Shown here one piece after another: positions 45,350 to 53,180 of a stretch of DNA of 64,000 nt. Within the stretch, counting starts at the first letter, position 1; the number at the start of each line of letters is the position of its first letter. Made by a program: the position numbers and the translations under genes. The stretch lies in the NCBI RefSeq assembly GCF_014648655.1, contig NZ_BMRN01000028.1, positions 1-64,000 of the forward strand, in the 5' to 3' direction. The DNA comes from Streptomyces atratus (GTDB lineage Bacteria > Actinomycetota > Actinomycetes > Streptomycetales > Streptomycetaceae). A model generated the notes under the pieces. It ran no database searches and was not told the origin of the DNA. It saw only the letters and a list, made by a program, of their open reading frames with translations.

Positions 45350-45454
45350 GGTCTCGACCCGTCGGTGAATCCGCGCACCGCGGAGTCCACGGCCTTGCGG
45401 AGTTCGCTGAGCGCCTCTTCGAGTTCGGCGTCACGTTCCTCCTCGGTGGTCACG
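45350..45454 (-). CDS. Possible small acidic helical protein, ~34 aa
   Basis: From GTG 45454 a frame reads VTTEEERDAELEEALSELRK and ends at 45350, a strongly helical acidic peptide with high G/C third positions. It may be a short real gene or the end of another lost gene; no family is recognised. The start is not backed by a clear ribosome site. Confidence 0.3.
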
Positions 45455-45529
45455 GCGGCCTCCCAGCGCGGCTCGGGTACCCCCGCTGCCGCCGTTCGGC
45501 GGCGGCTCTCGGACGGTATCCCGCACCGC

Positions 45530-45719
45530 GCCCGCTCGGTGCCCAGGAGCGCCACTGGCACGAATCGGCCACGGTCGGCGGCCACTTCATCCCGGAGGGC
45601 GACGTGGACCGGATGGACCGGGCCGCCGCTGAACTCGCGCTAGCCGACCGATCCCTCGTCTGCACCTACCTCAGCGACCTCGACGCGGCAGGCCACATGC
45701 TCGGTGTCGACTCCGATTA
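45530..45719 (+). pseudogene. Phosphodiesterase/nucleotide pyrophosphatase fragment
   Basis: In one plus frame the sequence 'GGHFIPEGDVDRMDRAAAEL' is followed by 'LVCTYLSDLDAAGHMLGVDS' and a stop. TYLSDLDxxGHxxG is the metal-binding signature of type I phosphodiesterase/nucleotide pyrophosphatase (alkaline-phosphatase fold). Only ~60 residues remain, without the nucleophile region. Confidence 0.5.
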
Positions 45720-46064
45720 GTGGCGCGACCGAGCAGATCGCGAGGGCAGCCGGATCGGCCTTCGCTCAGGTGGATACGGAGCCGTGGCGACTGACCGCGC
45801 AATGAGCAGTTTCCCGTGTACCAACTGATGCACATTCACGTGGGCGCCGACAGACGTCCGGGTACTCATTGAAGTGACCCTGGCACGTTCGCCATGGAGG
45901 TCGCTCCCAGGCAACGCGGCGCCAGTTCCGGAACACACTTCCCGGCATGCACGAACCGCATGCTCAGAAGTCTTGTAGCCAGCGCACGGAGCGGGGGCGC
46001 AGCATGGACGGCCCCCGCTCCGTGGCCGCGTGCTACGTTCGCGTCATCGGACGACCGGGGGCAC
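45720..46064. other. Intergenic region before a TetR gene
   Basis: No supported gene. It probably contains the promoter of the next gene; no clear elements were seen. Confidence 0.35.
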
Positions 46065-46067
46065 GTG

Positions 46068-46727
46068 GTGACGGAAGCAGGCAAGCCGCAGCCGACGTCG
46101 CGGGCGCGGCTACGGAGGCAGCCTCAACAGGCACGCAGCCGGGCCCGGGTCGAGGCCATCCTCGCCGCGGCCGACCGGATCCTGTCTCAGGAGGGGTACG
46201 AGGCGCTGACGATGCGGCGGATGGCCGAGGAGGCGGGCGCGCCGGTCGGCAGCATCTACCAGTACTACCCGGACAAGAGCGCCGTCGTGGACGCGCTGGG
46301 CCAGCGGTACCTCGATGCCTTCAAGGCCGCCATCGACGAACTCGTCGCGCGTACCGTCGAGGGCGAACTGACCGACCCGGTCGGCACGATGATCGGCGTC
46401 TACGCCGAGCTCTTCCGGTCCCAGGCGGGCGGCATGGCTCTGTGGGCCGGGCGGCACCTCAGTCCCGAGCTCGCGCGGGCCGACGAGGCGAGCAACACAC
46501 ACATCGCCGAGGGCCTGCAGCGCATCGTGGAGCACCTGACCGGCGGGCCCGGCGGTCACCGGACGCAACAGGCGACGCGGATGGTGGTGTGGGCCGCTAA
46601 CGCCGTGCTGCACGAAGTGTTCAAGAGCGACGGCGAGCCGGACCTGGAAACCGTGGACGAGCTCAAGCGGATGCTGAACGCCTACTGGGAGGACCTGCGC
46701 GGCCGACTGACGGCCGCGGAAGGGTGA
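46068..46727 (+). CDS. TetR-family regulator, 219 aa
   Basis: Helix-turn-helix at residues 15-70: 'ARSRARVEAILAAADRILSQ', 'LTMRRMAEEAGAPVGSIYQY' and YPDKSAVVDALGQRYL, the classic TetR_N layout. The C-terminal ligand domain is of ordinary length. GTG 46068 (or the adjacent GTG 46065) is the probable start; longer upstream extensions have Ala/Gly-rich, non-family sequence. No divergent or downstream target in the same direction is obvious; the GNAT gene at 46996 lies 268 bp further on. Confidence 0.88.
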   Translation: MTEAGKPQPTSRARLRRQPQQARSRARVEAILAAADRILSQEGYEALTMRRMAEEAGAPVGSIYQYYPDKSAVVDALGQRYLDAFKAAIDELVARTVEGELTDPVGTMIGVYAELFRSQAGGMALWAGRHLSPELARADEASNTHIAEGLQRIVEHLTGGPGGHRTQQATRMVVWAANAVLHEVFKSDGEPDLETVDELKRMLNAYWEDLRGRLTAAEG

Positions 46728-46995
46728 ACCGAGGCGTTCAGCAACTCGCCGGGCCGCGGGCCCGGACTGTCGGGCCGACCGATAGCGCCGCTGACCAGCC
46801 CGCACCCTGGGCGTCGTGACACGGGCAATCATCCCGGCCAGGCCCTGCCCGCCAACTCGCACCGGCCGAGCCCAGTCACCCGAGGTCCGCCGCCGCGGAC
46901 CGTGGTCTCGACCTCGACGCTCGCCCTAATAGGGCGTGCATCGAAAGTGCCTGGTGAGGATGGCGGAGAGCCCATTTGTGATCCAGAATGATTGA

Positions 46996-47538
46996 ATGGT
47001 CACGCTTGAGACTCCCCGTTTGATCCTGCGTCGCTGGCGCGAGGAAGACGTTGCGCCCATGGCTGCCGTCAATGCCGACCCCGAGGTCATGCGGTGGATC
47101 CGTGACGGCAGCGTCCGTGACGAACAGCAGACTCGCGACGGGGTCCGGGCATGGGAGAGCGAGTGGGAGTCACAGGGCTTCGGCCTGTTCGCCGTGGAGA
47201 TCCGGTCCAGTGGCGAGCTGGCCGGGTTCACCGGCCTTTCGGTGCCCAACTTCTTGCCGGAGGTACTGCCGGCGGTTGAGGTCGGCTGGCGGCTGGGACG
47301 TTCCCACTGGGGGCAGGGCTTGGCCACCGAGGCCGCTGCGGCCGCTGTACGGTTCGGGTTCGAAGAGCGAGGGCTGGAGCGGATCGTCAGCATCGCTCAA
47401 GTGGGCAACGACGCCTCCGAACGGATCATGACCAAACTGGGGATGCATCCGGTCCGTGAGACCGTCAATCCCACCTGCGGTCGGCGAGTACGGGTGTTCG
47501 AGTTGTCGTCGGACCAGTACGTCACAACCACTCGTTGA
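46996..47538 (+). CDS. GNAT acetyltransferase, RimJ/RimL type, 180 aa
   Basis: A GCN5-related N-acetyltransferase similar to ribosomal-protein and amino-acid acetyltransferases. 'LETPRLILRRWREEDVAPMA' is the typical N-terminus, 'EVGWRLGRSHWGQGLATEAA' holds the acetyl-CoA pyrophosphate loop, and 'QVGNDASERIMTKLGM' is the C-terminal helix. The ATG at 46996 has only a weak ribosome site, and the gene is less GC-biased than neighbours. It ends next to a transposase remnant. Target unknown. Confidence 0.88.
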   Translation: MVTLETPRLILRRWREEDVAPMAAVNADPEVMRWIRDGSVRDEQQTRDGVRAWESEWESQGFGLFAVEIRSSGELAGFTGLSVPNFLPEVLPAVEVGWRLGRSHWGQGLATEAAAAAVRFGFEERGLERIVSIAQVGNDASERIMTKLGMHPVRETVNPTCGRRVRVFELSSDQYVTTTR

Positions 47539-48107
47539 TGGCGGCAACGAGGACGGTAGCCTCGTAGCGGACCGCGAGTTTTTCGTACCTGGTGGCCACG
47601 GCTCGATGTCTCTTGAGGCGATTGATGCCGCACTCGACCGCGTGCCGGGCCTTGTAGTCCTCTGGGTCGAACTTCGGTGGGCCGGCCACCGCTGGACCCG
47701 CGCTTCTTGCGGTTGCGGACCTGGCCGGCCTTGTCCGGAATGGTGCAGCGGATACCGCGACGCCGCAGGTGGGCGCGGTTCTTGCGGGACGCGTACGCCT
47801 TGTCTGCCCGCAACCGTCGCGGGCGCACGCGGGGCCTGCCGCACCCCAGCCGGGGCACCCGGATGCGGCCCAGCACGACCTCGAACTGCGGAGAATCCCC
47901 GCGCTGCCCGGCCGTGATCACGATGGACATGGGCTTCTGCCTCTGTTCGACGGCCAGGTGCAGCTTGGTGGTAAGACCGCCGCCGGAGCGTCCCAGCCCG
48001 TGGTAGTCCGGCTCGCAGGCGACACCGCCAGGCGGTTCCTGTTGGAACTCCCCTTTTTACGCGCACCGGCGGCGTGCTGGTGGGCGCGCACGATCGTGGA
48101 GTCCAAC
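47530..48107 (-). pseudogene. IS5-family transposase remnant (type A)
   Basis: Several minus frames together give 'MDSTIVRAHQHAAGARKKG', 'SIVITAGQRGDSPQFEVVLG', 'RRLRADKAYASRKNRAHLRR', 'RGIRCTIPDKAGQVRNRKKR' and a C-terminus near 47535, in the order of an IS5-type (IS427-like) DDE transposase. At least two frameshifts occur and the N-terminal third (before the first Asp) is missing. The upstream boundary is replaced by another IS5-type gene. Confidence 0.85.
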
Positions 48108-48167
48108 GACCTCGGGGGAAATTGAGGTCGGGACGTGCTGGCCTGGCGGTTCGGCTGGTGTGATCAG

Positions 48168-49143
48168 CAGGCGCCGTTGCGGACGAGGATGAGTGCGGTG
48201 CTCGTCCGGCGCCGGGTGGGCCGCTGTGCGGAGCGGTCGGAGACCAGGCCAGCGATCGCGCCAGGTGGGTCTCCTCGTAGATTTCATGGCGTCCGGTAAA
48301 GCGCCGCAGGGGTGCCCACTGCCGCAGCTCGGCGTTGGTGTGCTCGACACAGATCCGGGCTGAGGACTGGTGCCGCCGCGCCTCGTGCCAGGCCCGCTTG
48401 TCACCGTCGCACGCGTCGTTCTTCGGCTTCTTGGGCGGGGCGGTGACCTGGCGGGGAAACTCCTTGGCCAGCCCCGCGTACCCGGCGTCGACCTGGGACA
48501 TCACCGAGGGGTGGAGTCGGAGCTGTTCGGCGAAGCCCTCTGTGCGCAGGGCCGTCTGGTCGTGCATCCGGCCGGGCCGGACCACCCCGGACAGCAGCAT
48601 GCGGCCCTGCCCGTCGCTGAACGTGGTGGTCTTGATCGTGTTCTGTCGGCGCTTGCCCGAGACGAAGGCCCGCCGCCCGGGTCGGCCCGCCCGCGGGCGT
48701 CTGACCTGGGTCTCGGCGCCGTCGAGCCGAAGCTCGACGTCCTCGGCCTCGGCGTAGGCGAAGACGTCCTCCAGTGTCCGTAGCCGCACTCCAGGCCGGT
48801 CGGGCACTGCGAAGCCCCGGGCCGCAAGCAACGGCCGCACCTGCCGAATCGCCGTCGAGACGGTCGAGCAGTCGACGCCGTACAGCTCGGCCAGGACCTC
48901 GTGCGGCAGTTGATGACGCAGGTGCACCAGGGCAAGAAGCAGCCGGTCGCAGAAGACCAGCTTCGGCTTGCGCCCGGCGCCGGCCGCCCTGCGGCGTTCC
49001 CCACCTCGGGCTTCGCGAAGTCCGGACTGCCGCGCGGCCTCCCACGGGGTGGCGAGTTCGGCGAACAACTCGCCGAAGTGTGCGCGGGAGACACCAGGCA
49101 GGGCAGGATGGGAGCAGACCGCGCGGGCCCAGGTCAGCTTCAC
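48168..49143 (-). pseudogene. IS5-family transposase (type B), late frameshift
   Basis: A second, different IS5-group transposase. From GTG 49143 the frame contains 'LVFCDRLLLALVHLRHQLPH', 'AELYGVDCSTVSTAIRQVRP', 'VELRLDGAETQVRRP', then 'SDGQGRMLLSGVVRPGRMHD' and 'MSQVDAGYAGLAKEFP', ending RICVEHTNAELRQW...RFTGR. The last ~40 residues lie in another frame (GLVSDRSAQ-type ending near 48168), so one indel truncates the product. It is otherwise nearly full length. No terminal repeats were found by eye. Confidence 0.85.
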
Positions 49144-49200
49144 AACTCACCTAACCCGCATGGCCCTTGCTACGGCACAACGCTGCGAGCGGCAACCGCT

Positions 49201-49578
49201 TCACATGGGCTCAACCAGAGCCGCCCGCCACTCCGGGCGCGGATCAGCCCCAACACTCGTCCAGTACTCCCGGCCACGCACGATCCGTCCCTGCTGGATG
49301 GTCCAGAACGAGGCCACGCGGAACACGCCGAACTCGTCATGCGGCACCTCGACTTCGGAGACCACCTCGCTGCCGTCAGCCACGATCCGCAGCACCCGAA
49401 TCGACCAGCCCCCCGGGTATTCGCTGTTCACCGCGACGAAGTTCTTGTTGCCAACGATGCGCTCCGCGCTGACCGGCCACTCGACCACGACGTCCTCTGC
49501 GACCAAGTCGGCGACACCTGACCAATCGCGCGCCTGGATCCGATCCCACAATGCCTCAATCACTCCCGAAGGTTCCAT
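49201..49578 (-). CDS. NTF2-like (SnoaL-type) protein, 125 aa
   Basis: A small alpha+beta-barrel protein of the nuclear-transport-factor-2 superfamily: 'IEALWDRIQARDWSGVADLV', EDVVVEWPVSAERIVG, 'VPHDEFGVFRVASFWTIQQG' and RIVRGREYW give the expected helix-sheet order and length. ATG 49578 is chosen because the family starts there, although the frame stays open far upstream. Such proteins may be isomerases, hydrolases or binding partners; no function is assigned. It flanks the IS5 type B remnant. Confidence 0.8.
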   Translation of the reverse strand: MEPSGVIEALWDRIQARDWSGVADLVAEDVVVEWPVSAERIVGNKNFVAVNSEYPGGWSIRVLRIVADGSEVVSEVEVPHDEFGVFRVASFWTIQQGRIVRGREYWTSVGADPRPEWRAALVEPM

Positions 49579-49619
49579 GGGGGCACCCTTGTATGAACCA
49601 CTGACACCCCGGCCCTGGG

Positions 49620-50060
49620 AGCCCAGAGGCGACCCGGCACATCGCCCCTCAAGCAGCCGCTCTGCCGCTAATAGATCCCAATGTCGTAAGTTGAGGTCCC
49701 AGGTGATCAGCTCCTTGGCATTCGCCCGGGCCTGCAACGCGGCGGAGATCCGATGCCGGGTGCCGTCCCGCTGCCATCGAACGGAACAGGTCGTACGCCC
49801 GACCGCGGCCTCGAACTCCTCGCTCCCGCACGGGCATCCGGCCGCACCGGGCTCGTCGTCCTCCCAGGACTCCTCGCTCCAGAACACTCGCGTTCCGCTC
49901 CGGACGCGTTGACCAGCGAGAAGAACGCCCGACCGCCGCACCCCTCGCAGACGGAAGGAGTGATCTTCATCGGGCGTCCATCGACAGGAACCCGGAGAAA
50001 CACCGCGAGCTCGGCGGGAACACCCTCGCCAACCTGATCACCAGCATGCACAGGCATATC
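49620..50060 (-). pseudogene. Possible frameshifted zinc-ribbon protein
   Basis: Two adjacent minus-strand frames read as one coherent protein: MKITPSVCEGCGGRAFFSLVN then, after a 1-2 nt shift near 49890, 'VFWSEESWEDDEPGAAGCPC' and 'LQARANAKELITWDLNLRHW'. CxxC and CPC pairs suggest a zinc ribbon. TTA codons appear twice, rare in Streptomyces. If the shift is real the gene is broken; a sequencing error would restore a ~140-residue protein. Not recognised as a family. Confidence 0.4.
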
Positions 50061-50336
50061 GTTCCAGACGCCCCGAACCACTACCCGACCAACTTGACCC
50101 AAGACATAGGGGCACCCCCTCCCCGCCGGCCAGGTCGTGGCCAGGCCCGACCCATAGAACGTGAACGCTGGTTCATGTTACGGTTCGGCCCACCTTGGAC
50201 GGCGTGCCCCGGTCACGAACAGCCGCCCTCCAGGCCGCCGTTGGGGCGCGAGGAGCGGCCGTCGGCAGAATTCCGGAGCCGCGCGCGGGCGGCCGAACCT
50301 GGGCGACTCGCGCATCACCAATGAAGGCAGGCGCCA

Positions 50337-51704
50337 GTGACGACGAACTCCACCGATGCCACCCGACTCCCCCGGCTCCCGGCCGACTTCGTCTGGGGCG
50401 CCTCGACCGCCGCGTACCAGATCGAGGGCGCGGCCGACGAGGACGGCAAGGGAGCGTCCATCTGGGACACCTTCGTAAGGCGCCCCGGGGCCGTACGCGA
50501 CGGCCACACCGGCGACGTTGCCTGCGACCACCACCACAGATTCGACGAGGACGTCACGCTGATGCGCCGACTCGGGCTCGACGCGTACCGCTTCTCGGTC
50601 TCCTGGCCTCGCATCCTGCCGACCGGCGCGGGCAAGGTCGAGCCGCGAGGACTGGACTTCTACGACCGCCTGGTCGACGCGCTGCTCGACGCCGGGATCG
50701 AGCCCACACCCACCCTGTTCCATTGGGACCTGCCGCAGGCCCTGGAGGACGAGGGCGGATGGCTGAACCGCGAGACCGCCGATCGGTTCGCCGAGTACGC
50801 GGCCGTGGTCGCAAAACGGCTGGGCGACCGGGTCAAGCGGTGGATCACCCTGAACGAGCCCTTCATTCACATGTCTTTCGGCTACGGCTTCGGCGTCCAC
50901 GCCCCAGGCCGCGCACTGATGCTGGACGCACTGCCCGTCGCACATCACCAGCTGCTCGGTCATGGCCTCGCGACCGCGGCGCTGCGGGCCACCGTCCCAG
51001 GTGGGCAGATACTGATCGCCAACAACTGCACGCCCGTCCGTCTGCGCTCCGACGCCCAGCAGGGCAAGGACGTGGCGGCGGCCTCTGCCTATGACGCCCT
51101 GCACAACCGGCTCTTCAACGACCCTCTGCTGCTGGGGAGTTATCCCGACCTGTCGGCCTACGGCATGACCGACCCGAGCTGGGGAGGAGTGGTGCGCGAC
51201 GGCGATCTCGCCACGGTGGCCGCACCGCTGGACGGGCTGGGCGTCAACTACTACAACCCCACCTGGGTCACCGCCCCGGCCGATCCCGCCGCCGCGCTGC
51301 CCTTCGACCTGACCGAGCCCGCGGAGCCGTACGAGCGAACCGCGTTCGACTGGCCGGTGGTTCCCGACGGGCTCACGGAGCTGCTCACCGGCCTCAAGGC
51401 CCGCTACGGCGACGGCCTTCCGCCGGTGTGGATCACCGAGAACGGCTGCTCGCAGCCGGCCGGGCTGCACGACCAGGCGCGCATCGAGTACCTCGCCGGA
51501 CACATCGCCGCGGTCGCCCGCGCCGTGTCCCGCGGGGTGGACGTGCGCGGCTACTTCACCTGGTCGTTGCTCGACAACTTCGAGTGGGCCGAGGGCTATC
51601 ACCAGCGTTTCGGTCTGGTCGAGGTCGACTTCGCCACCCGACGTCGCACGCCCCGGGCGAGCTTCGAGTGGTACCGCGACCTGATCGCCTCCCAGCGGTC
51701 CTGA
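50337..51704 (+). CDS. GH1 beta-glucosidase, 455 aa
   Basis: Retaining beta-glycosidase. FVWGASTAAYQIEGA (18-32) is the family-1 N-terminal signature, the acid/base is E174 in TLNEP, and the nucleophile is E368 in ITENG. 'FTWSLLDNFEWAEGYHQRFG' and 'GLVEVDFATRRRTPRASFEW' close the barrel. The GTG start follows GAAGGCAGG. There is no signal peptide, so it is cytoplasmic and works on imported beta-glucosides. The MFS gene starts 14 bp after the stop, so the two are an operon pairing import with hydrolysis. Confidence 0.95.
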   Translation: MTTNSTDATRLPRLPADFVWGASTAAYQIEGAADEDGKGASIWDTFVRRPGAVRDGHTGDVACDHHHRFDEDVTLMRRLGLDAYRFSVSWPRILPTGAGKVEPRGLDFYDRLVDALLDAGIEPTPTLFHWDLPQALEDEGGWLNRETADRFAEYAAVVAKRLGDRVKRWITLNEPFIHMSFGYGFGVHAPGRALMLDALPVAHHQLLGHGLATAALRATVPGGQILIANNCTPVRLRSDAQQGKDVAAASAYDALHNRLFNDPLLLGSYPDLSAYGMTDPSWGGVVRDGDLATVAAPLDGLGVNYYNPTWVTAPADPAAALPFDLTEPAEPYERTAFDWPVVPDGLTELLTGLKARYGDGLPPVWITENGCSQPAGLHDQARIEYLAGHIAAVARAVSRGVDVRGYFTWSLLDNFEWAEGYHQRFGLVEVDFATRRRTPRASFEWYRDLIASQRS

Positions 51705-51718
51705 GTGACGGAGTCGTC

Positions 51719-52975
51719 ATGTCCCACGCCTCCGCGGCGGACGACGCCGCCGTCTTCGCCGAGCCCACCGTCCCGGTCAGGGCCGGCTGGACGGTGAACC
51801 TCTCGCTGGCCACGCTCGCCGTCTTCATGGCGTTCATGACACCCATTCAGATCCTGCTGCCACTCCAGTTGGAGCATATCGACCCGCACGGCAAGAACGA
51901 TGCGCTCTCGCTCGTCACCGGCCTCGGCGCGCTCGTCGCGGTGCTGGCCAACCCGCTCGCCGGCGCATGGTCGGACCGCACCACGAGCCGGTTCGGCCGC
52001 CGCCGGCCCTGGATTCTCGGCGGCGCCCTCGCCGGGGCAGCGGGGTTGTCGGTCACCGCCACCCAGCACACCGTGGCCGGGGTCGCCGTCGGCTGGTGCC
52101 TCGCGCAGGCAGGCCTGAACGCGATGCTGGCCGGGGTCACCACCCCGATCGCCGACCGCGTACCGCTCACCCAACGCGCTCAGGTCTCCGGCTGGACCGG
52201 CCTCATGCAGTCCTTCGGCCTCGTCCTCGGCGCCCTGATCACCACACTGCTGATCACCGGTGTCCGCTCCGGTTACGGCACCCTCGCCGTGCTCACCGTC
52301 GCACTCGCCCTCCCCTTCGTGCTGCGCCACTCCGAGCCGCCCCTGCCCCGGGCACTGCGCCCCGCCTTCGACGCCCGCGCCTTCGCCCGCTCGCTCTGGG
52401 TGAGCCCCCGGCAGCACCCCGACTTCGGCTGGGCCTGGCTCACCCGATTCCTGATCAACCTCGGCAACGCCCTCGGCACCCTCTACCTGTTCTACTTCCT
52501 CGCCGACGCCGTCCACTACGGCGACCCCGGCACCGGCGTACTGATCCTCACGGTGATCTACACCCTCTGCGCCGCACTCACGGCCATCCCCGCCGGTGTC
52601 CTGTCCGACCGCGTCGGACGCCGCAAGGTCTTCGTCGTCCTCTGTTCGCTGGTCATGGCCGCAGCGGCAGTGCTGCTCGCCCTGCTCCACACCTGGCCGT
52701 CCGCGCTCGCCGCCGCGGCCGTCCTCGGCGCGGGTTACGGCATCTACCTCGCCGTCGACCAGGCCCTGGTCACCCAAGTCCTGCCCGAGGCCGCCGACCG
52801 CGCCAAAGACCTCGGCGTCATCAACATCGCCAACTCCGGCCCGCAGGTCCTCGCCCCCGCCCTCGCCTCGCCGATCATCACCCACCTCGGCGGCTACACC
52901 GGCCTCTACACCACCGCGGCCCTGGTCATCCTCATCGGCGGCCTCCTCGTCAACCGCATCCGCATCGTGGCCTGA
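51719..52975 (+). CDS. MFS transporter, 418 aa
   Basis: About twelve membrane helices. The family loop between helices 2 and 3 is 'GAWSDRTTSRFGRRRPWILG' (DRxxSRxGRRRPW), and a second copy, GVLSDRVGRRKVF, sits between helices 8 and 9. This pattern is found in sugar and glycoside-proton symporters of the GPH/MFS type. ATG 51719 is preferred. It overlaps functionally with the GH1 gene just upstream; transport of a beta-glucoside or its product is inferred. Confidence 0.9.
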   Translation: MSHASAADDAAVFAEPTVPVRAGWTVNLSLATLAVFMAFMTPIQILLPLQLEHIDPHGKNDALSLVTGLGALVAVLANPLAGAWSDRTTSRFGRRRPWILGGALAGAAGLSVTATQHTVAGVAVGWCLAQAGLNAMLAGVTTPIADRVPLTQRAQVSGWTGLMQSFGLVLGALITTLLITGVRSGYGTLAVLTVALALPFVLRHSEPPLPRALRPAFDARAFARSLWVSPRQHPDFGWAWLTRFLINLGNALGTLYLFYFLADAVHYGDPGTGVLILTVIYTLCAALTAIPAGVLSDRVGRRKVFVVLCSLVMAAAAVLLALLHTWPSALAAAAVLGAGYGIYLAVDQALVTQVLPEAADRAKDLGVINIANSGPQVLAPALASPIITHLGGYTGLYTTAALVILIGGLLVNRIRIVA

Positions 52976-53180
52976 CGATGGCCGCACGGGCGAGCCTGTC
53001 CGTCCGGGCCACTCGACACTCGACACTCGATCAACCCTCAACTGACTGCGGCCGAGCACGAGTTCACCAAAGCTGAGAAATTCTCATGTTTTTCGGCCCG
53101 GACCGTTGACTCCGCCGACGGTGGTCGCGATTCTGAAAACCCGTCAGTAACTTGAGTGCACATGTCAATCAAAGTGAGTG
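52976..53180. other. Gap before the secreted hydrolase
   Basis: 205 bp without a gene. It presumably carries the promoter of the secreted protein. No strong -35/-10 pair was recognised. Confidence 0.35.
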
